A stretch of DNA of 64,000 bases from contig CM040432.1 of the NCBI GenBank assembly GCA_022702705.1, forward strand, positions 45,162,540-45,226,539, read 5' to 3'. Origin of the DNA: Papilionanthe hookeriana x Papilionanthe teres (taxonomy: Eukaryota; Streptophyta; Magnoliopsida; Asparagales; Orchidaceae). Both the position numbers and the translations under genes were made by a program. The notes under the pieces are model-generated. The model saw only the letters and a list, made by a program, of their open reading frames with translations, was not told the origin of the DNA and made no database searches. Positions within the stretch are counted from its first letter, which is position 1, and every line of letters starts with the position of its first letter. Of the stretch, positions 1-11,157 are shown piece after piece.

Positions 1-969
1 GTAAAGGGCCTTGCTAAAGGATTGTTTTGTGATGCTCGTCGAAATAATGGTAATCTCATCATTGTTATCCAAAGTTGGAAACATATCGATAGGATCCAGT
101 GGTTTCCATGGTAAAAGTGCTTTTTCCCAAGCCTCATAAGAAACTTGGTACTAACTGCATAAAGCAAATATAGTTGATGGGTGTCCAAGTCCATGCACTG
201 ACCCATGCACAATCAATCCCAATGCAGACTTTACTATTATTGGTCCAACATCGATAGGTAATCCAATTTGAATACAGTAGTTTAAAATAGCGCATTCCTT
301 TGAAACATTATTTACCCTCATAGTAGGTAATAATTTTGATGATATAAATAAATGCCAATGCTTCGAGACAGTGGTTAAGAAGTGATGCGTAAAACCGACA
401 TACCCGTCTTCGCGTAACTCCCAATCATCAGGTTCGTCGGTCAGGTATCTATAGATCTCGTTCATATTATATCTTGAAGGCACAAAGTTGGAATAATGAC
501 AAACAGAGGTATTCTCTATAGAAAATAATTCATTTACCCTTGAAGGAGTAAATGTTTCCCATCTTCCTCTGACGTAGACATTTCCATTGTTGATGACATG
601 TAAATTAGAGTAAAACTCTTTAACTACTGGAATAACTACAGTGGATGTCGTATAACAAAATACCTCCTAATGCCGCTGTGCGATCATTTCTTCGATTTTT
701 GTAGTGGAATTCTCTACTCCTCTGTTAACAAATCCTCTTTCTTTAATAGGTCTTTTCTTCATCAAACCTTTGTTGAAGATACGCTGCGCCTCCGAACTGA
801 TGAATTTTCTTCGGTTGAAAACTTCAGTTTTTGTGGTTTCTAAGAGTTTGGTGGCCATTTCGGATCGAAAGGATTGGTCTCTAGTCATTCCTAAGGAAGA
901 AAACAGTGTAAATTTGATTTTGGGATAATTTCTTACTAAGAAATGGCTTAGATCCGTCCAAAACCACAC
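1..969 (-). pseudogene. Element A env-position ORF (putative plant transposon protein domain)
   Basis: This is the extra Athila ORF between integrase and the 3' LTR. A readable start is ATGGC near 861, giving MATKLLETTK; an earlier in-frame ATG gives MTRDQSF. Downstream blocks in order are EAQRIFNKGLMKKRPIKERG, VVIPVVKEFYSNLH, VYVRGRWETFTPSRVNELF, a YLTDEPDDWEL segment, VSKECAILNYCIQIGLPI, and GLGHPSTIFALC. The same order of blocks occurs in G (28416-29567), and its middle occurs in B (22996-23249). Breaks are stops near 661 and 151 and at least one frameshift. The reading frame continues past base 1. Its function is unknown. It sits where env lies in other retroelements, but I see no signal peptide or membrane anchor in the visible part. 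Confidence 0.8.
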
Positions 970-1313
970 AAAAATTCTTAAGAAACCAAAATTTCAACTG
1001 CCTCGCCGTCGGTGGGAAGTTTCTTGCCATCGGCGAGCTAGTTATAAAACTGACTCAAGTCATGGCGCACGATCTCGCTGTCAGCGGGCTCGGGCTCGCT
1101 GTCGGCGAGAGTCGTAAAAATCGCCCAATTTCGCTCTGGTCCGAATATTTTCTGATCTCATCATATAGGTTCAACTTTGTGATGATTCTAATTAAAAATT
1201 TGAGTAGTAGGATTAGTTTTAATAATATAGACTCACTAATTTGTAGATAATTAAAATAAAAGACTACTATGGGTTGCCTCCCATAAAACGCTTAGTTTAA
1301 CATCGTCAGCCGA
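970..1313 (-). promoter_or_regulatory. Element A pol-env spacer with GCCGTCGGC-type motifs
   Basis: This non-coding spacer holds GC-rich motifs in an AT-rich setting: CTCGCCGTCGGTGGG near 1002-1016, GCCATCGGCGAG near 1026-1037, and CTCGCTGTCAGCGGGCTCGG followed by CTCGCTGTCGGCGAG around 1074-1109. The same class of motif fills the U3 of A's own LTR (7974-8150). A short potential hairpin, TGGGAGGCAACCCA on the minus strand, lies at 1270-1283, just after pol. No ORF-X homologue is present. The promoter role is inferred from position; G and H show the better case. Confidence 0.5.
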
Positions 1314-1314
1314 C

Positions 1315-2510
1315 CTAATTAAATTTGTAATCAGGTTGACTAAGCATTAAAACCTCTTTAAAATTTTGTTTTCTAACTTCGAAATATGGTTTTAATCTAT
1401 GTCCGTTTACCTTAAATATATGTCCTGTTTTTGGATCTTCAATTTCTATAGTTCCATATGAAAATATTTGAGTTATGGTGAAAGGTCCTAACCATCGAGA
1501 TTTCAATTTCCCAGGAAATAATTTCAATCTAGTATTATAAAGCAAAACTTCTTGTCCTGGTTCAAAATTTCTCTGATTAATCATCCGGTCATGCCATAAT
1601 TTCATTCATTCTTTATAAATCCTATCATTATCATATGATTCGTTTCTTAATTCTTCCAATTCATTTAATTGCAACAATCTCTTCTCACTAGCTTCTTTCA
1701 TATTATAATTACATTCTTTAATCGCCCAATATGCTTTATGTTCTAATTCAACTGGTAAGTGGTTAGTTTTTCCATATATAAACCTATAAAGAGTCATTCC
1801 AATCAGAGTTTTATAAGCAGTCATGTATGCCCATAATGTAGTGTCTAGTTTTATAGACCAGTCTAATCTATTAGGGTTTACTGATTTTTCTAATATACGC
1901 TTAATCTCTCGATTAGAAACTTCAGCTAATCCACTAGTTTGTGGATGATAAGAAGTTGATATCTTATGAATATTATTATATTTTTCTACTAGTTTGTGAA
2001 TATATTTGTTTCTAAAATGAGTTCCTCCGTCGGTGATAATCACTCTTGGCATTCCAAATTTAGTAAAAATATTTTTCATTAAAAATTTTGAAACACTTTT
2101 GGCATCACACCTAGGTAAAGCTTGTGCTTCGATCCATTTGGAAACATAATCAACAACTACTAATATATATGAGTTTCCAAATGAAGGAATAAAAGGTCCC
2201 ATGAAATCTAATCCCCAAACATCAAAAATTTCAACTTCTAATATAAAATTCAGAGGCATTTCATTTTTTCTTGATATGTTTCCTACTCTTTGGCATTTAT
2301 CGCAGGTTTTTATATATCTATATACATCTCTAAATAGAGTAGGCCAGTAGAATCCAGATTGTAGAATTTTATACACAGTTTTATCTATCCCAAAATGTCC
2401 TCCAAAATCAGAGTCATGACATTTTTGAATGATTGGTTCAGTTTCTTCATAAGGCACGCATCTTCTAATGATTAGATCCTTACATTGCTTATATAAGTAT
2501 GGTTCATCTC
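1315..2510 (-). pseudogene. Element A integrase
   Basis: This is a retroviral-type integrase. The main frame (1606-2457, 283 codons) shows a zinc-binding HHCC set (H14, H21, C52, C55) and a full DD35E triad: D84 in WGLDFMG, D143 in TDGGTHF and E179 in SGLAEVSNRE, with exactly 35 residues between the last two. After an in-frame stop at 1606 the C-terminal domain continues in 1315-1605 (LLYNTRLKLFPGKLKSRW, then FKVNGHRLKPYF), which is the usual GPY/F-like region that ends Athila pol. The N-terminal residues upstream of 2457 (IIRRC) continue toward 2510. The catalytic residues survive although the frame is broken. Confidence 0.92.
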
Positions 2511-2963
2511 AAAAGTATGTTTTAGTATCGTGAATGAATTTTTTCTGTTGTTGCAAAGTTAACATAGGTGGTAAAATGTCACTTACAATATAATTTACTA
2601 TATCCACATACCAAGGTATTTTCAACTCATTAATATTATAAAGTTGTTCATCAGGAAAACTATCTAAAAATTCATTATCAGTATCAGATAATTCATGATT
2701 TTCTAATCTTGATAAATGATCAGCAATTTGATTATCAGTTCCCTTTTTGTTAATGATCTCAAAATCAAATTCTTGCATTAATAATATCCATCTGATTAAT
2801 CTTGATTAATAGAATCTTTCTTTTGCATTAAATATTTTATAGCAGAGTGATCAGTATGTACAATACATTTAGTTCCTATTAGATAATGCCGAAATTTATT
2901 AAAAGCATATACAACCGCTAATAATTCTCTTTCAAGAATCGTATAATTTATTTCAAAGATCAT
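2511..2963 (-). pseudogene. Element A RNase H
   Basis: This is the RNase H segment of pol between RT and integrase. On the minus strand the region contains AVYAFNKFRHYLIG-like sequence, then YTDHSAIKYLMQKK, then LLMQEFDFEIINKKG at 2778 and DNQIADHLSRLENHE. The frame changes around 2780-2960, where stops interrupt it. The acidic linker (LSDTDNEFLDSFPDEQLYNI) and the IPWYVDIVNYIV block before integrase are conserved with B and H. It is non-functional because of the frame breaks. Confidence 0.8.
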
Positions 2964-4293
2964 TTAGAGTTTTACTAGCATAGTATATAACTTTGAAAAT
3001 CTTATCATATTTTTGCCCAAGAACTCGCTCCTATAAGCATAATCACTAGCATCACACATAAGCTCAAATGGTTTCTCCCAATTAGGTGAAACTATTATGG
3101 GTGTTGTAATTAATTTATCTTTTAATAATTCAAAAGCATTCGAGCATTCGATTGTAAATTCAAATTTCTTTTTCTTTTCAAGAAGTTGGCATAGAGGTTT
3201 AGTAATTTTTGAAAAATCTTTAATATTACGTCTGTAGAATCCAGCATGTCCAAGAAAACTTCTTACCCCTTTCACCGTAGTTGGAGGTGGTAATTTAACT
3301 ATAACTTGAATTTTTGCAGGGTCTACTTCCATGCCTTTTTCCGAAATTTTATGCCCTAATACAATGCCGCCTGTAACCATAAATTGACATTTCTCCAAAT
3401 TAAGAACTAAATTAGTTTTCTCACATACTTTAAATACTTTTTCAAGATGATTTAAGCATGTGTCAAATGTTGTTCCAAATACAGAGAAATAATCCATAAA
3501 TACTTCTATTCCATTATCAATTAATTTAGTAAATATAGACATCATACATCTTTGGAATGTTGCAGGTGTATTACATAATCCAAAAGACATTCTTCGAAAA
3601 GCAAAAGTTCCATAAGGACTAGTAAATGTAGTTTTATCTTGATCCTCGGGAGCAATTTGTATTTGATGATAACTGGTATATCCATCTAAGAAACAAAAAT
3701 ATTTATGTCCGGCTAATCTATCTAACATCTGGTCTAGAAATGGAAAATGGAAGTGATCTTTCCTGGTGGCTGTGTTTAATTTTCTATAATCAATACATAT
3801 TCGCCATCCAGTGACTTGTCTTATAGGGATAAGATCATTATTTTCATTAGCTTTGACGGTCACCCCTCCTTTTTAGGTACACGATGAATCGGGCTTACCC
3901 AAGCACTCGTCGAAATATGATATATAATACCATTATCTAACCATTTTAAAATTTCCTTTTAACTACTTCTTTCATTATTGGATTTAATCTCCTTTGTGGA
4001 TCCGCTTTAGGTTTATGTTCATTATCTAAAATAATTCCGTGCATACAAATCGAAGGACTAATTCCTTTAATATCTCGCTAAAGTCCAACAAAAATTTTCT
4101 TATATTTTTTTAATGTATCTAAAAGTTTTTGTTCTTGAGATTCATTTAATTCAGATGAAATAATAACTGGTAGAGTTGAAGAATTACCTAAGTAAGCATA
4201 CTTTAAATGATTAGGTAACATTTTTAAGTCAAGTTTAGGTAGTTTAATAATCGATGGAACTATATTTTTTTCATTGTTTTCTGTGTTATCCAA
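2964..4293 (-). pseudogene. Element A reverse transcriptase
   Basis: This is the RT domain. The N-terminal part (LPNHLKYAYLG, then a KKYKK block) is in 4078-4293. After stops and frame changes the main frame is 2964-3863. Motifs seen there are GWRICIDYRKLN, CFLDGYTSYHQI (first catalytic Asp, residue 60), TFTSPYGTFAFRRMSFGLCN, the active-site strip IEVFMDYFSVFG (residues 119-130), and FLGHAGFYRR. The expected YxDD-type strip is FMDD in this family. Here the second Asp is Tyr (residue 125), which should abolish polymerase activity by itself. Element B carries the same change. The frame ends in the connection domain (PFELMCDASDYA). Confidence 0.93.
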
Positions 4294-4370
4294 AAATTCA
4301 AATTTCTCTTGAATATAATCTAGTTCTTCATTTATCTCAGATTTTTCAATTAATTCAATATTTTATTTTT

Positions 4371-4870
4371 CTAATTTTTCTTCATAATATTCCTTAAAAT
4401 GTTTTTTTGTAAATGATCGAGTACTTCCATTCGAAAACACTCATCATCTTTTTCTAGCGCAGGATGTTTCATTGATTTAGCAATATTAAAAGTAACTTTT
4501 TGGTCATTTACTCTCATAGTTAATTCTCCTTTCTGAACATCAATCATAGCTTTTCCAGTGGCTAAAGATGATCTTCCTAAAATGATAGGAATTTCTTTAT
4601 CTTCTTCCATATCTAAGACAATAAAATCTATAGGGAAGATAAATTTGTCCACTTTTACTAATACATCTTCAATAACTCCCTTAGGATATGTAATAGAACG
4701 ATCAGCTAACTGAAGAGTTACTGAAGTAGGTGAAATTTCTCCCAATCCTAATCTTTTAAAAATTGATATAGGCATTAGATTGATGCTTGCTCCTAAGTCA
4801 CACAAAGCTTTTCCATAGAATTTTTCTTCAATAGCGCGGGGTATAGTGAAACTACCAGGATCTTTTAGTT
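4371..4870 (-). pseudogene. Element A aspartic protease
   Basis: This is a retropepsin-type protease. The catalytic strip ALCDLGASINLMPISIFKRL crosses the start of the 4371-4805 frame. It is followed by TLQLADRSITYPKGVIEDVL, FIVLDMEEDKEIPIILGR (core strand before the flap/helix) and GELTMRVNDQKVTFNI. Upstream (to about 4870) a SFTIPRAIEEKFYG-like stretch precedes the active site. The C-terminal linker carries a frame break near 4371. The same protease recurs in B (near 19000), H (33835) and M (63568). Confidence 0.88.
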
Positions 4871-6657
4871 TTTCAGGATGTTTTTTCTAAATAATAGCAC
4901 TACACTCTTTACTAAGTGCGACCATTTCATTATCGGTAAATTTTCTTTTTTTATTTAGAATATCTTTCATGAATTTTACATAGTTTGGCATCTGTTCTAA
5001 AGCTTCTACGAAAGGAATATTTATTGTTAATTTCTTCAAAATTTCAAGGAATTTAGCAAATTGTTTATCTTTTTTATGTTGAATTAGTCATTGAGGAAAT
5101 GGTGGTGGAGGTTTTTCAATAGAAATTTTCATAGGTATTGAAGGATTTTCTAAGTTTGGATCTTGTTGATTCTTTTCCTTTTCAATTTCCACTTCCTCTT
5201 TTTGACTTTCAAGTTCTTTTTGAATTCGAGGTTCTAATTCTTTTCCACTTCATGATTTTATCGCTTTAATTTGTTCATTTCCTTTGTATTTGGGATTTAT
5301 TTCCACATTACTAGAAAATGTTCCAGGTATTCTATTATTAAGTGCAGTAGCGATATGTCCAAGTTGAGTTTCAATATTTTTGATAGCTGTTCCTTAATTT
5401 TGTAATTGGCTTCCTTGTATTTGTAATTGATTTCCTTGATTTTGTAAATGTTGACCCATATTTAATATTAATTCTTCTATCGATAATTTTTTATCTTTAA
5501 ATTGTGGGTTATTAAATCCAGGTGGATAATTAGGTTTATAATTAGGATTTCCTTGATTAGATGGATTTCCTAATGGTTGTGTCATATTATTCATCCATGG
5601 TTGATTAGTTATGTTATTATTTCAATTAAAATTAGGATGATTTTTCCATCCAGGATTATAATAATTTGCATAAGGATTATTGGGTCTGTTGTTAATTGCA
5701 TTAATAGTTTCATATTGAGATTGAGATTCTATAAGTTGTCCAGATGAATTTTCTTCTGATATAGTTGGAGAGTAATTCATTCCAAAATGATATAATTTTT
5801 TAGATACAGCAGCGATTTGCGAAGCTAACATAGATATTGCATCATTTTCATGAATACTAGCTATTTTTTTCGGATTCATTCTATTAGCAGGCCATTGAAA
5901 ATTATTGGTTGTCATTTCTTCGATTAGTGCATAGGCTTCATCAAATGGTTTTGACATTAATGATCCTCCAGCAGTTGCATCGATGATTGATCTTAAAGTT
6001 CCTACTAATCCATTATAGAAAGTTTGGATAATTAACCAATCTGATAACACATAATGTGGGCATTTCCTAAGAAGTTCTTTAAATCACTCCCAAGCTTCAT
6101 ATATTGACTCTCCATCAAACTAACTAAAAGAAGTTATATCATTTCTAAGCTTAGCAGTTTTAGATGGTGGAAAATATTTGGATAGAAATTTTTGTGATAA
6201 TTCTCCCCAAGTTTTAATAGATCCAGGTGCTAACGAATTTAACCACATTTTAGCGTTATCCCTTAAAAAAAGGAAAAAGTCTAAGTCTAATATCATCGTT
6301 AGATACTCCTTCATATTTGAAAGTAGCACATAGTTCTAAAATACTAGCAAGATGTAAATTAGGATCTTCAGTAGGTGAACCGCTAAATTGATTATTTTGT
6401 ACCATTTGGATAATTGCAGGTTTAAGTTCAAATGAATTAGCAGCTACATCAGGGTTTTGAATAGTTAAATGAATTTCATCTAATGTAGGGTTGGCATAAT
6501 CTCGTAATGGTCTTGGTTGATTGATATTTTCATTTTCAGGAATATTTGCCATTTGTGTTAAATTTATAATTTGTCTTTTTTGTTTTCTAATTCTTTTAAT
6601 TGTACACTCTAATTCTGAATTGTAAGGTATTAAGTTTTCGTTTCCAAATTTTCGCAT
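4871..6657 (-). pseudogene. Element A gag and gag-pro linker
   Basis: The start ATG at 6657 gives MRKFGNENLIPYNSELE. Blocks in order: RPLRDYANPTLDEIHLTIQN, FELKPAIIQMVQNNQFSG, EDPNLHLASILELCATFKY, a frame change near 6256, WLNSLAPGSIKTWGELSQ, KYFPPSKTAKLRNDITSF, then 5622-6050 with DWLIIQTFYNGLVGTLRSII, TAGGSLMSKPFDEAYALI and an NP-rich tail. Next is 5394-5594, rich in Asn/Pro/Gln (PNYPPGFNNPQFKDKK, repeated QLQIQGSQLQ). The rest to 4871 is a lysine- and glutamate-rich linker (KKRKF, ECSAII). This is the capsid-type Athila gag. I see no CCHC zinc knuckle. Stops near 6120, 5622 and 5394 break it. Confidence 0.9.
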
Positions 6658-6710
6658 ACAATTTTATAAAACAAAATAGTCCGTTACTCTAGTAAATAAT
6701 TTCTTTACTT

Positions 6711-6727
6711 CCCCGGCAACGGCGCCA
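6711..6727 (-). other. Element A primer-binding site (tRNA-Asp)
   Basis: The minus strand reads TGGCGCCGTTGCCGGGG, complementary to the 3' end (CCCCGGCAACGGCGCCA) of plant tRNA-Asp(GUC). It lies six bases inside the LTR end GGGTCA, the standard position for priming minus-strand DNA. Confidence 0.93.
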
Positions 6728-6733
6728 AAAACT

Positions 6734-8326
6734 TGACCCACTTTTTATTATGTTTGCAATTTATATTTATAGCAACGACACCAAAAACTTGATTCCGCTT
6801 TAATATATATATATATATATATAATTATATGATTGAATGTTTAATGTGAATTCTACGCAAGTATACGTATCGTATCAAGTAATACAGGGCTCTAGTGGAG
6901 TCCTGGTTATCAATCCCATAGAGAAGTTTTTAACAGATTTGTTATCAGCTAAATTTAAAGGAATTACTTACTAATATAGTAAACGGAAATTTAAAGTAAC
7001 TAAAGCAAACTAAAGTAAACTAATGCTTGAAATAAAGTTGATTTAAATAATTCAGAAAAAGTATCATTCTCCTTGTTTTTAGAAAATTAAGTGAATGATG
7101 AATTTAAATAGAATTCTTAAATTGTATTGTGACAAATAGGAGCATTCCTATTCTTTACTCTTTGGTCCAGTGCAAAGAACATTGACTAATCCTATGTTTG
7201 ATTATCGAATCCGCGGCTAGAGCTGGGAGGATACTGGCTGCCACTTCAGAGCTCCCACATTCCCCTCACCTGAGGGCTAACATCTACACTTCAACTCTCA
7301 AACAATAGGACCAAATTGAATATTTTAGTCTGTCACACTAAAATGTCCAATTCTACGTCCGATAATTAATATTTCCCTATTTATTTGCACCCTCCTTCCA
7401 AGGTTTTTGACTTCCCGAATATTGGATGTAATTTTTACTATAGTTGATAATTCAACATATTTTAACAACTCAATTGGCCAGATTGAAAGTAAATTAAGTT
7501 TTAAGTAAAAATTATCACAATTTATTTTAATATATTAGGTACTTCTATTTAATTTCATCAATTCGCATAATTTTCATAAACAAGGAGAAAGACTAAGAAA
7601 ACTACTCATAATGCATGGGAATAAAATAAAGCATGGATTTCATTTAAAGTTAACAACAACAATAAACAAAGATACTTATCTTAATTTCCTCCCCAAGCAG
7701 ACTCCTTGAAGTTCCTTTGACTTTTCCTTCTAGTACAACAAACTTCTAAATAGCACTCAAATAAACTAAAGAAACTCACTAATGATAAACAACAGACACA
7801 CTTAAGACACCAAAAAGAGACTCAGACTCTCTAAAATAGACACACTGAAGACTCAAGAGACACACCAAGACACTAGAATTCGGCCTCTATTTATAGAGGT
7901 AGGCAAAGGTCCAAGGGGTGCTTAAACACCTCTTCAAAAAGTGTCCAGGTTCAAAGTATTTGCATTTTGAACTGTCTCGCCGTCGGCGGGAAACAACCTC
8001 GCCGTCAACGGGGCTTCTAGAAGGTCTTCAAACCGCGCTATCTCGCTGTCGGCGGGCTCGGGCTTGCTGTCGATGAGGTAGTTATAAATCCTTTAGAAAT
8101 TTTCTTAATAATCTCGCCATCGGCGGCCTCGATGTCGCACTCGGTGACTTAGTTCAATTTGCATGAATTTCTTCCTTTTTGATCCAAATTTGCTACATTT
8201 CATGTTTTTTGCTTCCATCACTTATAAATCTTCATTTCTGCAGTAAAATAAAGAAAATACCTTTCTTTAAAGTGCAATTTCATAAAAAAATAGATAAGAA
8301 TTTCTTAATGAATTTTTCTGTGATCA
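6734..8326 (-). repeat. Element A 5' LTR
   Basis: On the minus strand it begins TGATCACAG (8326) and ends TGGGTCA (6734), about 1593 bp. From its 5' end it holds a CACTTTAAAG block, three clusters of GCCGTCGGC-type motifs (about 8113-8150, 8040-8085, 7974-8010), a strong TATA box CTCTATAAATAGAGG (7884-7899), the ACCAAAGGGTAAAGAATA-type block, and the U5 strip with CTCTAGTGGAGTCC. A degenerate second PBS, TGGTGTCGTTGCT, lies inside its 3' end at 6770-6783; if that were the true PBS, the LTR would end at 6790 instead. An AT microsatellite is at 6803-6822. Confidence 0.85.
7884..7899 (-). promoter_or_regulatory. LTR TATA box, element A
   Basis: CCTCTATAAATAGAGG on the minus strand lies about 75 bp downstream of the GC-rich motif cluster in U3. 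LTRs of G (26605-26620) and L (43065-43077) have the same box in the same place, so it is the likely core promoter of genomic RNA. Confidence 0.75.
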
Positions 8327-8459
8327 TTTAGCATGTGGACAACACTACCCATGTCGAGCCTATAGGACGACCCATAAAAGGAGCCCCAATGATACTATTG
8401 GAAACTTTTCTTGAGTATAGAGAGAGCGTAATTTGGTAAGAGGATCCTATATTGTGCTC
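8327..8459. other. Unassigned gap between elements A and B
   Basis: These 133 bp lie between the LTR of A and the LTR of B and match nothing else in the window. One plus-strand frame is open for about 34 codons (from GTG near 8335 to TAA near 8438; it includes GRPIKGAPMILLETFLEY). It may be a remnant of host or of an older element. It is too short to assign. Confidence 0.4.
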
Positions 8460-10086
8460 TGATGTACCTAAAAAATTGTTCAATTTTATGTACTCATTTA
8501 ATGTTTATATTTTCAGGTATTGTACTTTAAATAAACATACTTTCATGTTTGTTACAGGTATACTAAGTCTAGGCATTTCAAGCCTAAAAGAAAGCAAAAA
8601 AGAAGAAATTTGGAAGGTGATATTTTTTGAAATTGCACTGGAGCCAATGGCGCCAGAACTGGCTCCTAAGGCGCCAGATTTCAGAGCCAGAACTGGCGTC
8701 GAAAATGATTATTCCTCCATATGCATTGAATTTGAATAAATTTTTAAGGGCTGCCTAAGAGAACTCTTAATAATTCATCACTACATTATAAAATGGGGAT
8801 TTTATGTCAGAAAAAGGGGGTATTGGAGTGTTGGAGTGTGTGGGTCTTTAGATTATTTGTGTGTGAGGGAGTTTGTAGAGTGATTTTATCTAAAAGTTGT
8901 AAGAGGAGAGGGAAAGTGAGAAACTTCTTCTTCATTACCTTTCTAAGAGAGAATTAAATGTTATTGTAAAGAGAGAAAGTACTTCAAAAGAACTTCAAGG
9001 GATTTGTTTGGGGAGAAGATTGAGAGAAGTTGTATATATATAATCCATGTATTTCGTATCTTCCTCATGAATTCTCAGTAGTTTACTTTATCCCTATCCT
9101 ACAATTAGATATAGTCATGTGAAGAATAAAAATTATTTTGCAATGTTTTAAATTTCATAATTGTGATGATTCAAACCTTTAACTTCATTTACTTATCAAT
9201 CTGACCAATTAATTTTAAAATTTCTTTGTGAAACATACGACCGAGAGGGCTATGCTTTACACAACTAAGTAAGAATGACATTTAATTTCATGGATGAGAA
9301 TGTAGTCTATAGAGTTGAGTGCAAATAAATAGGGAAACATAATTTCTTGGGGGTAGAAATGGAAATTTTAGGGTGATAGACTAAAATCCCAATTCAGGAT
9401 TTGTCTGTCACACTTAAATCTCCAATTCGATCCAAGTGTTTAGAAACTAAAGTGAGATGTTAGCTATTAACAGAGGAGAATGTGGGAACTCTGGAGTGAG
9501 AGCCAGTATCTTCCAAACCTAACCACGGATTTAGGAACCAAACTCTGGATTAGCCAATGCTCTTTTTCGCTCGCAAAGAGGAGAAATAATATGAATGCTC
9601 CTATTTGGCACAATAGAATAAAACAATTTGAACCATTCAATGATTATATCTTCATTGCAAAGGGGAAGGATACTTTCTTAAATTTGAACTCTTCGTCATA
9701 AAACTTATTGTAAACACAGTAAATTTAACTTGGAAATTTAAAGATTAGTGCAGTAAACATAGTTCCTTTAGTTGCAATTAATCTAATTTTGACCTGCTTC
9801 TTAATTAAGTTTTATATAGTTTGAATATTATGTCTTTGTGTTAGTATCACCATTAGAGCCCTTTATTACTTACGCAATACGTATACTTGCTTTTGCATCC
9901 TAGTGACTTTTTAAAATTGATATTACACATTAATCACTAGGAGTGGCAACTTTAAAGATTTTAAAAAGATAACATTGATTATACTGAAATAATATTTATT
10001 GTGATTGTTCTGCATATTTACTAATTTAGCTGCCATGTGTGTTGTAGCGTTGTAAAACATTTAACAACACACAAAAATCTACATCA
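8460..10086 (+). repeat. Element B 5' LTR
   Basis: It starts TGATGTACC and ends ...ACATCA, about 1627 bp. U3 has TGGCGCCAG-type motifs at 8646-8700 (AATGGCGCCAG, GGCTCCTAAGGCGCCAG, TGGCGTC). A TATA box TATAAAAT follows at 8787-8794. Further on are the conserved TGTCTGTCACACTTAAATCTC and GGGAACTCTGGAGTGAGAG-type blocks, and GTATACTTGC near the U5 end. The order matches the other LTRs in the window. Confidence 0.8.
8787..8794 (+). promoter_or_regulatory. LTR TATA box, element B
   Basis: TATAAAAT lies about 90 bp downstream of the GGCGCC motif cluster in U3, the same arrangement as in the LTRs of A, G and L. Confidence 0.6.
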
Positions 10087-10092
10087 AGTTTA

Positions 10093-10110
10093 TGGCACCG
10101 TTGCCGGAGA
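10093..10110 (+). other. Element B primer-binding site (tRNA-Asp)
   Basis: TGGCACCGTTGCCGGAGA differs from the tRNA-Asp complement at two positions. It follows the LTR end ACATCA and a short AGTTTA spacer. Confidence 0.85.
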
Positions 10111-10179
10111 GATAACGAAAAATTACTTTTTAACATAAAAGACCTTATCAGGTATATAAAATTTATTTTATCAAGTAAT

Positions 10180-10180
10180 G

Positions 10181-10269
<89 letters not shown>
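10180..10269 (+). repeat. (TA)n(TG)n microsatellite, leader copy 1
   Basis: A TA run passes into a long TG run with one TATG interruption. Minus-strand reading gives a spurious poly-HT ORF. Confidence 0.95.
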
Positions 10270-10309
10270 ATTAGTGCTTATTTTTATAATAGTTAATTGT
10301 GTTTTTTTA

Positions 10310-10759
10310 TGCATAGCTTGAGATCTGAATGATTAGTACCTTATGATTCGGAATTAGAAGAACTATAAGAAAAATTCACAAACAACAAAAAGAACTTTAT
10401 AATTTGAACAAAATGAAAAACAACTTGAATAATCAATGTATTTAAAATGAACATCAACAGGGACCTTTAAGATATTATGCTAATCTGATAGCAGATGAAA
10501 TACACGAGTATACAAACGCTTGCTGTAGTTGCTAATTCATTTGAACTTAAACCCGTTATTATTCAAATTGCGCAAAATAATTAGTTTGGGGGAACACTGA
10601 CCCACTCTGTGCACTTAGCGTAATTCTAATTTTTGTAACAAGTATATAATATATTCTTTTAATAACAGAGTTTTTGGTACCGTTGCCAGAGAGATAACGA
10701 AAAATTACTTTTTAACTTAAAAGACCTTTTCAGGTATATAAAATTTATTTTATCAAATA

Positions 10760-10829
<70 letters not shown>

Positions 10830-11157
10830 ATTAGTGCTTATTTTTATAATAGTTAATTGTGTTTTTTTATGCATAGTTTAAGATCCGAATGATTAGTACC
10901 TTATGATTCAGAATTAGAAGAACTATAAGAAAAATTCATAAACAACAAAAAGAACTTTATAATTTGAACAAAATGAAAAACAACTTGAATAATCAATGTA
11001 TTTAAAATGAACATCAACAGGGACCTTTAAGATATTATGCTAATCTGATAGCAGATGAAATACGCGAGTATACAAACTCTTGCTGTAGTTGCTAATTCAT
11101 TTGAACTTAAACCTGTTATTATTCAAATGGTGCAAAATAATTAGTTTGGGGGAACAC
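10310..11157 (+). pseudogene. Element B gag N-terminus (present twice)
   Basis: Two degenerate copies (about 10310-10600 and 10870-11157) read LVPYDSELEEL, then a DL*DIMLI remnant of the RPLRDYANP block, then VVANSFELKPVIIQ and QNN*FGG. Several stops are present. Only the second copy is continuous with the element, because C inserts at 11157 directly after FGG; gag resumes at 17464. Confidence 0.8.
10759..10826 (+). repeat. (TA)n(TG)n microsatellite, leader copy 2
   Basis: This is the second copy of the leader microsatellite. It is shorter than copy 1, which accounts for the length difference between the duplicated units. Confidence 0.95.

Larger units (their letters stand above)
1..8326 (-). 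mobile_element. Element A: Athila-type Ty3/gypsy retrotransposon, 3' end beyond window
   Basis: Read on the minus strand the order is 5' LTR (right), tRNA-Asp PBS, gag, protease, RT, RNase H, integrase, GC-rich spacer and env-like ORF. This is the order expected of Athila elements (gag-pol plus an extra ORF before the 3' LTR). The 3' LTR lies left of base 1. Every domain is recognisable but broken by in-frame stops and frameshifts, so the copy is dead. Unlike G and H it lacks the small accessory ORF between pol and the env-like ORF. Its 5' LTR is about 1.6 kb. The base beyond the LTR starts the flank TTTAG, whose TSD partner would lie outside the window. Confidence 0.93.

Noticed and set aside
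8452..8739. 95-codon plus-strand ORF
   Set aside because: It spans the start of LTR B and the GGCGCC motifs; not conserved in other LTRs.
10026..10874. Minus-strand ORFs encoding poly-His-Thr
   Set aside because: They are translations of the (TG)n microsatellite in the duplicated leader.
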